A stretch of DNA of 64,000 nucleotides, taken from Bradysia coprophila. Lineage: Eukaryota > Arthropoda > Insecta > Diptera > Sciaridae. Shown here in pieces: positions 46,740-55,115 of the stretch. Position numbers and translations under genes: made by a program. The DNA lies in contig NW_023503374.1 in assembly GCF_014529535.1 (NCBI RefSeq), positions 8,115,685 to 8,179,684 on the forward strand, given 5' to 3'. The notes under the pieces were generated by a model, which saw only the letters and a program-made list of their open reading frames with translations, ran no database searches and was not told where the DNA came from. Each line of letters starts with the position of its first letter. Position 1 is the stretch's first letter.

Positions 46740-47705
46740 GAGAATACCGTAGACCAAACGAGTAGTCTCTTTTCGAATATTATTTCGCCAGACTGTGCGA
46801 GACTGGATGAGTCGTCTCGTTGCAGTAATATACTCAGATCGCTTGAGACGAAACAAGTAGTCTCTTTGCTAACATTTATTGGTGAACTGTGCGAGACTGG
46901 ATGAGTGGTCTCGTTGCAGTTATATGTCCAGATCGCTTGAGACGGAACAAGTAGTCTCTTTGCTAACATTTATTGGTGAACTGTGCGAAACTGGATGAGT
47001 GGTCTCGTTTGAAGAAAATATTTTCTTCGATATCTGAGACCGGTTGAGTGGTCTTGTTTGAAGAAAATATTTTCTTTGATATCTGAGACCGGTTGAGTGG
47101 TCTTGTTTGAAGAAAATATTTTCTTTGATATCTGAGACCGAGTGAGTGGTCTTTTTGGAAGAAAATATTTTCTTCAATTACTGAGACCGGTTGAGTGGTC
47201 TCATTTGAAGAAAATATTTTCTTTGATATCTGAGACCGGTTGAGTGGTCTCATTTGAAGAAAATATTTTCTTCAATTACTGAGACCGGTTGAGTGGTCTC
47301 ATTTGAAGAAAATATTTTCTTTGATATCTGAGACCGGTTGAGTGGTCTCTTTTGAAGAAAATATTTTTTCAATGCTTTGAGACCGGTCGAGTGGTCTCTG
47401 TTGAAGAAAATACTTTTGGCAATTCTTTGAGACCGGTCGAGTGGTCTCTTTTGAAGAAAATATTTTTGGCAATTCTTTGAGACCGGTCGAGTGGTCTCTT
47501 TTGAAGAAAATATTTTTTCAATTCTTTGAGACCGGTCGAGTGGTCTCTTTTGAAGAAAATATTTTTTCAATTCTTTGAGACCGGTCGAGTGGTCTCTTTC
47601 GAAGAAAATATTTTTTCAATTCTTTGAGACCGGTCGAGTGGTCTCTTTCGAAGAAAATATTTTTTCAATTCTTTGAGACCGGTCGAGTGGTCTCTTTCGA
47701 AGAAA
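46740..47705. repeat. Left GAGACC array
   Basis: Starts with about three long units of roughly 93 bp (GAGACGAAACAAGTAGTCTC ... TTTATTGGTGAACTGTG). Then about fourteen units of 49-62 bp, GAGACCGGTTGAGTGGTCTC or GAGACCGGTCGAGTGGTCTC plus GAAGAAAATATTTTCTT spacers. The CGAG variant is confined to the inner half. Confidence 0.9.
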
Positions 47706-47995
47706 ATGCTAATTTTAAAAATAAATGCAACCGAATAGTTGAGGTTTTGCGTTCTTTTTGTTCGTTCTGCAGATCCAGTGAGACAACTGTTTTAAATTAA
47801 ATCAAACGTTTTATTAACAAAGGAAATTGAATTGGTCAAAACAACGAAAAAAGTATGAAAACGACGCTTTTTGCGTCAACAAAATGAAAAAAGATAAATG
47901 CGAATGTACACTAAAGGTACGAAAATGACGTTTCATGAGTTTCATTTCTTTTTGGTGTTGTTGATCTTGAGGGTGTAGACAGTATCCATAATGCA

Positions 47996-48720
47996 AGAAA
48001 ATATTTTCTGCAAAAGAGACGTTTCAACCGGTCTCAGATATCGAAGAAAATATTTTCTTCAAATGAGACCACTGAACCGGTCTCAGTAATCGAAGATAAT
48101 ATTTTCTTCAAATGAGACCACTGAACCGGTCTCAGAAATCGAAAAAATTATTTCTTTAAATGAGACCACTAAACCGGTCTCAGAAATCGAAAAAATATTT
48201 TCTTCAAATGAGACCACTCAACCGGTCTCAGATATCAAAGAAAATATTTTCTTCAAATGAGACCACTCAACCGGTCTCAGTAATCGAAGATAATATTTTC
48301 TTCAAATGAGACCACTGAACCGGTCTCAGAAATCGAAAAAATTATTTCTTCAAATGAGACCACTAAACCGGTCTCAGAAATCGAAAAAATGATTTCTTCA
48401 AATGAGACCACTCTACCGGTCTCAGAAATCGAAAAAATGATTTCTTCAAATGAGACACTCTACCGGTCTCAGATATCAAAGAAAATATTTTCTTCAAATG
48501 AGACCACTCAACCGGTCTCAGATATCAAAGAAAATATTTTCTTCAAATGAGACCACTCAACCGGTCTCAGTAATTGAAGAAAATATTTTCTTCCAAAAAG
48601 ACCACTCACTCGGTCCCAGATATCGAAGAAAATATTTTCTTCAAATGAGACCACTGAACCGGTCTCAGTAATTGAAGAAATTATTTTCTTCAAAAAAGAC
48701 CACTCACTCGGTCTCAAGCC
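47996..48720. repeat. Right inner GAGACC array (inverted)
   Basis: About fourteen units of roughly 50 bp, GAGACCACTCAACCGGTCTC with spacers such as AGAAATCGAAAAAATGATTT, in the opposite orientation to the left array. Confidence 0.9.
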
Positions 48721-48830
48721 GCCTGCCAATGAGACTGCTCATCCGACCTCGGAAATTGTAACAACGGTTCAAAATTAGAACTCCAAATAGATATATCTGA
48801 TTTAGCAGCACGTGAACGTCGACGGCCGTC

Positions 48831-48884
48831 CAAATTGAAAGTTAAGCATCATTCGTCGCGGTTAGTACTTGGATGGGTGACCGG
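48831..48884 (+). pseudogene. 5S rRNA-derived fragment
   Basis: GAAAGTTAAGCATCATTCGT followed by CGCGGTTAGTACTTGGATGG and GTGACCG matches the internal-control half of 5S rRNA (GAAGTTAAGC ... GGTTAGTACTTGGATGGG). The 5' and 3' terminal stems are missing, so it is a fragment. Located in the spacer of the GAGACC element. Confidence 0.8.
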
Positions 48885-49179
48885 AAAAAACATTACAAAT
48901 AAAAAAAGGTAAAATAAAAAAATTCAAATATTACTAACGATTCTACAATTTCAGTCAGTTTGGTCTAGCGAATTATAAAAAAAGTAAAGGGTAGTGGCCA
49001 TCTGTGAACTCAACATAGAAGTACAAAATAACGATAAATAACGAACGAAGAAAAAAGTTCTAAAAAGAAATCAAATATGAAAAGTCTCAAACGGTCTAGA
49101 AAAAACTGAAAAAAGAGAAGTCTCAAACGGTCTAGAAAAAACTCAAAAATTAGAAGTCTGAAAAAGTTTTTTTTTTATG

Positions 49180-49770
49180 ACACTCATTTATCCTCATCCA
49201 GTCTCACAAGGTCTAACAAATCCAAAATGAGACCACTCATCCATTCTCACAACGTCTAACAAACCCAAAAGGAGACCACTCATCCAGTCTCACAAGGTCT
49301 AACAAATCCAAAATGAGACCACTCATCCAGTCTCACAAGGTCTAACAAATCCAAAATGAGACCACTCAGTCAGTCTCACTACGTCTAGCAAATCCGAAAC
49401 CAGACCACTCATCCAGTCTCACTACGTCTAGCAAATCCGAAACCAGACCACTCATCCAGTCTCACTACGTCTAGCAAATCCGAAAGCAGACCACTCATCC
49501 AGTCTCACTACGTCTAGCAAATCCGAAAGCAGACCACTCATCCAGTCTCACTACGTCTAGCAAATCCGAGACCAGACCACTCATCCAGTCTCACTACGTC
49601 TAGCAAATCCGAAAGCAGACCACTCATCCAGTCTCACTACGTCTAGCAAATCCGAAACCAGACCACTCAGTCAGTCTCACTACGTCTAGCAAATCCGAAA
49701 GCAGACCACTCAGTCAGTCTCACTACGTCTAGGAAATCCGAAACCAGACCACTCAGTCAGACTAGAACAT
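49180..49770. repeat. Right outer array, CCAGTCTCAC unit
   Basis: About thirteen units of 43-52 bp: GACCACTCATCCAGTCTCAC then TACGTCTAGCAAATCCGAAA. Same GACC/GTCTC boxes with a different spacer; the outer units read CAGTCAGTCTCAC. Confidence 0.9.
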
Positions 49771-50021
49771 CCTCAAATGAGTCTAAAGAGAGACGTCTCA
49801 TGAATTTTGGATGAACTCCGATGAACTATTTCGATAAATTCTCGGTCTCAAATATTCTCAAAGGCTCGAAATACGTAGTCTCACGGCCATACAAAAGTTT
49901 CGGTCTCAAAAAGGGTCTCAAATACGTTTTTTTTTTCACCGGGGTAGGATATATAAACAAACATTATACTTCTGTAAATTGTCAAAGTGTTATTCGCATA
50001 TCTTGTTGTCTCGTTTTCGCT

Positions 50022-50098
50022 TATGCGATAAAAAAGAATATGCACGTATGACAAGCCGTCTCGGCAAGCCTTGACCGCTTTGTCATACGTGCATAATA
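50022..50098. mobile_element. Short hairpin element
   Basis: TATGCACGTATGACAAGCCG and TTGACCGCTTTGTCATACGTGCATA form a stem, with apex GTCTCGGCAAGCC. Confidence 0.65.
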
Positions 50099-50300
50099 TT
50101 TAAAAACTTAATACAAGAATAGCTCATGATCCTGACGTCTTAGAATTTTATTTCTTCTAAATTTACAATAAGAATGAACAAAAACCAAATGGAAAGATTT
50201 ATTCAGCCACAAAAGCTAGTGCGTTAGAAAGGCTAGAAAGGGCATTTTATTAAGAAAACAAACCTGTTCATGATTTATTAACCAAAACGAAAAACCTCAA

Positions 50301-50499
50301 CACGTTGAAGTTAATTGCGGCTTGTCAACTTTCGGCACCCTGGACTTTACTTAAATCGTCGAGGGATGCCTCCAAATAAATTTCTAAAAATCTAGAATTC
50401 CGTTTTGGATTTATAGAAATTTATTTGGATGCATTCCTCGACGATTTTAGTAAAGTCCAGGGTGCCGAAAGTTGACAAGCCGCAATTAACTTCAACGTG
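50301..50499. mobile_element. 199-bp near-perfect palindrome (hairpin MITE)
   Basis: CACGTTGAAGTTAATTGCGG on the left is mirrored by CCGCAATTAACTTCAACGTG on the right. Pairing continues through CTTGTCAACTTTCGGCACCC and TGGACTTTACT to a loop near 50390-50405, with only a few mismatches. High arm identity points to recent insertion or gene conversion. Confidence 0.85.
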
Positions 50500-51056
50500 C
50501 TCTTTGTTTATTTATTAACAACATAAAGAATGGTGGGGTTGACTAAAGGGCAACGAGCAAAAGAGGAGAACAAATAAAGATGCAAAGTAAGGGAAAAACA
50601 CAAACCATCTCACAGACTCTTTCCTCCTATAAGAGGAATCATACTAACATATGTGGAACATGGGATACTAAGCAAAACTAAGAGTCTCTCGAATACTTCT
50701 GAGTATTTTGAGGTGAGTGTAAATCCATATTTGAACTTAATTTGTGAAATGTGTTAAAGAAAAGCCAAAAATCAATCGCAATTTACAACTATGAGATGTC
50801 GGTATTTACACCACTGATCACATGATTTTATACAAATGCAATAACGAATTTGTCGAACTTTTAGTTTAACCAATTACTTCAAGGGTCTTCAACACATTGT
50901 TCACTCGTCTGCCATAGAGGATAGGCTGCGTCGATTGAAAAAGCGGGTTAAACTGATTTGTTATTCATTATTGACTGCTTTAAATACTCTTAAAGTTACG
51001 GACATTTTTGTAAGCTCAATCTAAGCTATTTACGTTTTGGCAATCCCAAATTGAAA
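50500..51056. other. Upstream region of the RING-finger gene
   Basis: No ORF; should contain its promoter and 5' UTR. Transcript start not identifiable. Confidence 0.35.
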
Positions 51057-52392
51057 ATGGTGAGTTCTTCAGCAGTGCATTAATTTTGTAATTATAATCG
51101 CACATGGTTCGGAATAGCTGTTTGAGCATAGAACAATCACAGACGGTGAAATCGTTTTTCCTTTGTTATAAAGTTGCTAAAGAACTAAATGCTTGACTCA
51201 CTGGGAAAGTCGGTTTAAATAAATTTTTTTATTTCCCTTTTCTTCTCAATCCATTCAGATCCAGAATAATGAGATCAATCCATCATATGTGCCCAATCCA
51301 GCGGGTCAACATTATCGGAATTCGCAACCTTTAAACCTCGTATCAAACTCTAACCAACAATCGGTGCCTTCGGCGTTGTGCAATCCACCAAAGCAACAAA
51401 ACAATACACAATCGGCGACCAAGCAATCTGACATACAGTTCGTTCCACAACATCAAAATTGGTCGTATGCTCAGGCTCACTTGTCGGCAAAGTTTGCTGG
51501 ATACAAACCAATGCCGCACTATAGACAACATATTGGCCAAACTGACTACAATGCATACTCTGGTTACTATCAAGGACAACTGAGTCATTCCAATGTGCCC
51601 CAAATGCAACTACATCAAACACCATATCAAATACTACAGCAAATTCCGCCGCAGATGACACCTCAAGGACCAATATCACCTCACTTATCGATGCCAATGC
51701 CATTAAACACATTCAACCCTTATGGGATCACATATCCAAATGTAAGATATGGCGCATCATCAGGTGAAACGAAAAATCCGTATCGTCAATTGCTTTCGAA
51801 TCAAGTCCAAGCGATGCAAAATATTTCGCCATCGACATTCCAGGTGAACCAAAATGATGTACCATCCCCAGTCATCTCACACTCGTATCCAGGTTCGTCT
51901 TACGAATACACGACACCTCAATCATCACATCAACACAATCCGAATCCGTTTCCATTTTATTCACAACCGCGGACTGCTGTCAATACTTTATCTGCCCTAG
52001 CTGATACGCCAGGTCTGAAGCGTCGTATTGGTGCAAACGGGGAATTTTCATCTCTTAAGATTTATAAACGCCAAAAAACATTAACTTCAACTGACGATGA
52101 TGACAATCTACCCAGTTCACCGTATTCGCCAAAAAGCAACGATGAGGAGGAGGATAGTGCATCAAGTACAAGCAAAGACGATAATCAAATTTATGATAAA
52201 AAACTATTTGATGCGTCCCATGTTGTCGACATAAAGGATGATTTCAGCTGTGTAATATGTCAGGAAACTAAGAAAGACACGGTACTATTCCCGTGTCGTC
52301 ACCTTTGTGTTTGTAAAAAATGCTCCGACGCTGTGTCCTTATGTCCATTATGTAGAAACGATTTCTTCGAAACTCTAACCGTTTTTACATAA
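51057..52392 (+). CDS. RING-finger protein, probable E3 ubiquitin ligase
   Basis: Gln/Asn/Pro-rich protein with a C-terminal RING. The main exon 51259-52392 is open throughout. The proposed start is an ATG at 51057-51059 directly followed by a splice donor (ATG|GTGAGT), joining in frame to ATCCAGAATAATGAGATC; 378 residues. Residues about 20-240 are low-complexity (QNNTQSATKQ, PQMTPQGPISPHLSMPMP). A Lys/Arg patch (LKRRIGANGEFSSLKIYKRQ) and an acidic Ser stretch follow. The RING (CVICQETKKDTVLF, then PCRHLCVCKKC, then CPLCRNDF) has all eight zinc ligands in C3HC4 order, as in MGRN1/CGRRF1-like ligases. Orthologue not identified. The start exon is the uncertain part; another 5' exon could exist. 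Confidence 0.85.
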
Positions 52393-52440
52393 TCTGGCAA
52401 TATTTGCATGTGTATTTTTGCGCTCGACGCTTTGTATTTA

Positions 52441-52652
52441 AGTATAGTTTCCACTTAAAAAGAGCACTCCGTTTAGCCTCCGTTTACATGACAGTTGTAA
52501 AATAGAACAAAAGAACTGTCACGCAAACGGAGTGGAAATTGAATTTATTTCAATTTTTTACTCCGTTTACGTGACAGTTCCTTTGTTATATTTTACAACT
52601 GTCATGTAAACGGAGACTAAACGGAGTGCTCTTTTTAAGTGGAAACTATACT
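52441..52652. mobile_element. Palindromic MITE with TTA target duplication
   Basis: AGTATAGTTTCCACTTAAAA at the left end and its complement at the right end. Inner arms TCCGTTTACATGACAGTTGT and its complement also pair. Flanked by TTA on both sides, the duplication used by PIF/Harbinger elements. Sits about 50 bp past the RING gene stop codon, so probably in its 3' UTR. Confidence 0.85.
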
Positions 52653-53177
52653 TTACTCTTTAAAATCAATTAATAAAAGCAAAATTCACAAAAACTACCC
52701 TTGTCTGTTGATTGATAGTGATCTGCTGAATCAGCGGGCTGATCATTAGACAAAGAAAGTAGTAGAATCGATCATACTGATTTGTTAAACATCGTCCGTA
52801 AAACGTTAAACTTTAAATTTCTACCGGTACCGAGAACAAGTTAATATGGTAGGAACCGAAAGACATACTGTGTCGAAGTAAGTGTTTACTGTACTCAGAG
52901 TAAAATGACCATAACCAGACAAGCTGTCCACCTAAACTATTGGATAGGACAACGTCACGTTGCCAGTATATAAACTATCATATTGAATAAAATCTAATCT
53001 GAAACCGGTCAACCATAGTGTTCCGTATGTATACACTCCAAAAACTTTACATGCTGAAAATCGTTCCAAATGAAGTTTTTGGTCTAAATTGTCTAAAAAT
53101 ATTTTTTTTGGAACGAATTCAATTGTAGGACAGACTATAGTAAGCCAAACGTAATTGTTCTGCCGATGTATTGCAAT

Positions 53178-53262
53178 GTAGAATTTCGTTACCAATCAAA
53201 TTACCGCACACCAATCGCATATGGTAGATTCACTAGACCAGAAATGCATGAAAAATATGAAA
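53178..53262 (+). pseudogene. Decayed copy of Siva exon 1
   Basis: TTACCAATCAAATTACCG and CATATGGTAGATTCACTAGA, CCAGAAATGCATGAAAAATA line up with Siva exon 1 (44150-44228: CCAATCAAAATAC, GTATGGTGGATTCATTAGAC, CAAAAATACATGAAAACTAT). One frame still reads HMVDSLDQKCMKNM. No start, donor or further exons. Confidence 0.75.
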
Positions 53263-53436
53263 GCAAAACTATAACTGCTTCTCACAAAGTCTAATCTTCA
53301 GTTTGTTAAACTGTAAAGTAGGTCGCTATCGCTCGTTGATCATCGATGGAATAACACAACAAACATTACCAGCTAAGATCTACATTATATTATCACCAGA
53401 ATTTCTTACATTAATTTCTTTTTCTTTTTTTAAACT

Positions 53437-53757
53437 TTAAGTTTCCATTCGATCTCGGTCGGCTGTTTGCTGATTATTGTCATTTCCCTCCATTTCATCC
53501 TCGTCTTCGTCGTTATCATGACTATCAGAATCCTCACTGTCGTCAATAGCATCTTCCTCGTCTGTATCGGGCCCGACAATCGGTTGCACTTTGCCGATTG
53601 GATTCAGATCGACTGCGGTTTGTTGGATGCTACTAGTCCAGTCTTGATGCTCTCTCTCCAATTCACGCACGTCGCTTTCGTCGTCACACGGTGCATCGAC
53701 ATCGAACCAGATACTGTTTACCACCGAAGGTTTCAACGACGGAAAGAATGGCAACAT
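53437..53757 (-). CDS. Anaphase-promoting complex subunit 15 (APC15-like)
   Basis: Small subunit of the APC/C ubiquitin ligase; in other animals APC15 drives turnover of the mitotic checkpoint complex on APC/C. Single exon, 106 residues, close to the family's about 120. The N-terminal half carries the family pattern: PSLKPSVVNSIWFDVDAPCD, then E.EHQDWTSSI, then LNPIGK. The C-terminal half is strongly acidic (DSEDSDSHDNDEDEDEME), also typical. I chose the internal Met at 53757 because APC15 proteins start a few residues before FPSL. The frame is open 12 codons further upstream to 53793, and that Met cannot be excluded. Confidence 0.88.
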   Translation of the reverse strand: MLPFFPSLKPSVVNSIWFDVDAPCDDESDVRELEREHQDWTSSIQQTAVDLNPIGKVQPIVGPDTDEEDAIDDSEDSDSHDNDEDEDEMEGNDNNQQTADRDRMET

Positions 53758-53989
53758 TTCGAATTTATTTACTTCTCGTTTTATGAACAACAATCACTCA
53801 AATGCAGACAGTGACAATTTTTTAAACTTCGAATGTCAAACGTGTCAAACTCTATTCGAAAGAAAATTGGGAAGACATTTGATGGTGATCATCAACTGCA
53901 CTCACAATTAACTTTAAAAACCGAGTGTTAAAAAGGCGCAATCAGAGCTTGATCCGAAAACAAGGCAAAATACAAAGTTCCAAACAATT

Positions 53990-54095
53990 ACGTTGTGTAT
54001 TTTACATGCTTTTGTTTTCCCTTGGGTCGAAAGTGGCTTATTACACACCTACGGAAAACAAGAAATTTGGTTTAGGTTTCAAAAGCATGTTTGTG
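53990..54095. mobile_element. MITE with TTTTACATGCTTTTG ends, copy 1
   Basis: About 95 bp, TTTTACATGCTTTTGTTTTC ... GTTTCAAAAGCATG. Inverted relative to the copy at 55018-55115. Confidence 0.7.
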
Positions 54096-54285
54096 TATCT
54101 GTTTTGGACGATTGTTTTTAGGCAGTTTCGCGAGTTGTAGCCCGAACGAAGTGAGAAGTAAGAGAGGTGAGTGAAAACAGATACTCCGAGGCCTAGCTGA
54201 GGTCAATAAACACACGAAAACGAAACTTTTCATTTTTCAAACATGAAAAGTGCGGTTTTCCACGAATGTAGCATGTAAAATCCAT

Positions 54286-54539
54286 TGTGCCACCGAGAAT
54301 TGAAATACGACGGATTTCAATATCGATAACTAGATTGAAATGTCCAAAATTACAACACCCGTTTTCATGGCTTATTACAACACTCAAACCAGTGTTGAAA
54401 TGAAATTCGTATGAGTTATTACAGCATTCGTTTTAAAAAAATGCAAAGCAACGTGATCGATCAAATTCGAAGAGTGATTGTTTACAATGAAAATTCTGAA
54501 TTTTTGTGCATTTGTCTATTTCAATTCTCGGTTGGCACA
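54286..54539. mobile_element. MITE with TGTGCCACCGAGAATTGAAA ends
   Basis: Left end TGTGCCACCGAGAATTGAAA, right end TTTCAATTCTCGGTTGGCACA. Interior 254 bp, no ORF. Member of the nested cluster 53.99-55.12 kb. Confidence 0.8.
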
Positions 54540-54540
54540 A

Positions 54541-54669
54541 AGCATGATGTGTTACACGTATTGTAATGAGATTTTTTCAGCACACGACCCAATTTTCCTT
54601 ACTCGCTCCGCTCGTAAGGAAAACTTGGGTCTAGTGCTGAAAAAATCAACATTACAATACTTGTAACAC
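54541..54669. mobile_element. Hairpin element with CGCTCCGCTCG apex
   Basis: TGTGTTACACGTATTGTAAT and TTTTTTCAGCAC and TTTTCCTTAC pair with the inverse sequences up to GTAACACA. Apex TCGCTCCGCTCG. Confidence 0.8.
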
Positions 54670-54672
54670 AAC

Positions 54673-54822
54673 ATACTATTACATAACTCGGGATAAAAAT
54701 GAAAAGTCTCGTTTTTGTGTGTTTATTGACATCGGCTTCGCCTCGGATCGACAAAATTCACACGAAAACTCTACTTTTCATCTTTTTATCCCCAGTCATG
54801 TAATAGTACATTTCGTACCTAG
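54673..54822. mobile_element. Hairpin MITE, GAGGCGAAGCCGAGG-apex family
   Basis: ATTACATAACTCGGGATAAA ... TTTTATCCCCAGTCATGTAAT with apex ATCGGCTTCGCCTCGGAT. Same family as 23731-23862 and 42190-42296, opposite orientation. A partial third copy is at 54180-54235. Confidence 0.8.
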
Positions 54823-54825
54823 GAC

Positions 54826-54985
54826 TAACAGTCTTTTTTAGCGTGTGAGACAGAGCCGAAGGCGAGGTCTGTAGTCAAATACACTAAAAAAGACTTTTAG
54901 TCCGTGGTACGAATAGTATTTTTCATATTGGACGGAAAAAATGTGCGACGAAGTCGCACTTTTCGGGTTCTAGGTATGAAAAATA
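54826..54985. mobile_element. Hairpin element with GCCGAAGGCGAGG apex
   Basis: TTCGTACCTAGGACTAACAG and TCTTTTTTAGCGTGT pair with ACACTAAAAAAGACTTTTAG and TCCGTGGTACGAA. Apex AGAGCCGAAGGCGAGGTCT. Confidence 0.75.
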
Positions 54986-55017
54986 CTATTAAATGCTGAG
55001 TGAGTTGAAAGTAGTAC

Positions 55018-55115
55018 CAGATTTTACATGCTTTTGGAACCTAAACCAAATTTTTTGTTTTACCTAGGTGTGTAATAAGCCACTTTCACCCCAGGGAAAA
55101 CAAAAGCATGTAAAA
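55018..55115. mobile_element. MITE with TTTTACATGCTTTTG ends, copy 2
   Basis: Inverted copy of 53990-54095: TTTTACATGCTTTTGGAACC ... CAAAAGCATGTAAAAAAC. The two copies bracket the whole cluster. Confidence 0.7.

Larger units (their letters stand above)
46597..49948. mobile_element. Foldback-like element made of GAGACC/GGTCTC repeat arrays
   Basis: Terminal inverted repeats CCTACCCCAGTGAAAA (46597-46612) and, inverted, CCTACCCCGGTGAAAA (ends 49948), followed on both sides by sequence rich in GGTCTC and ACGTATT. Left array (about 46740-47705) and right arrays (about 47996-48720 and 49180-49770) are in opposite orientation. They flank a non-repetitive core (47706-47995) and a second spacer (48725-49170) with a 5S-rRNA-like piece. 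Most units contain GAGACC-N8-GGTCTC, itself a small hairpin. No transposase ORF; the short frames in it are products of the repeat. No clear target duplication. Confidence 0.85.

Noticed and set aside
46721-47570. Minus-strand ORFs rich in ENIFFK / RPLNRSQ repeats
   Set aside because: They are translations of the GAGACC minisatellite; the open frame follows from a repeat period divisible by three in places, and both strands show such frames.
48450-48729. Opposed ORFs of 73 codons in the right GAGACC array
   Set aside because: Repeat-driven, no start context or non-repeat sequence.
46597-49770. CRISPR-like array in the GAGACC repeats
   Set aside because: Eukaryotic context, spacers are themselves repeated, and no cas genes; this is a minisatellite in a transposon.
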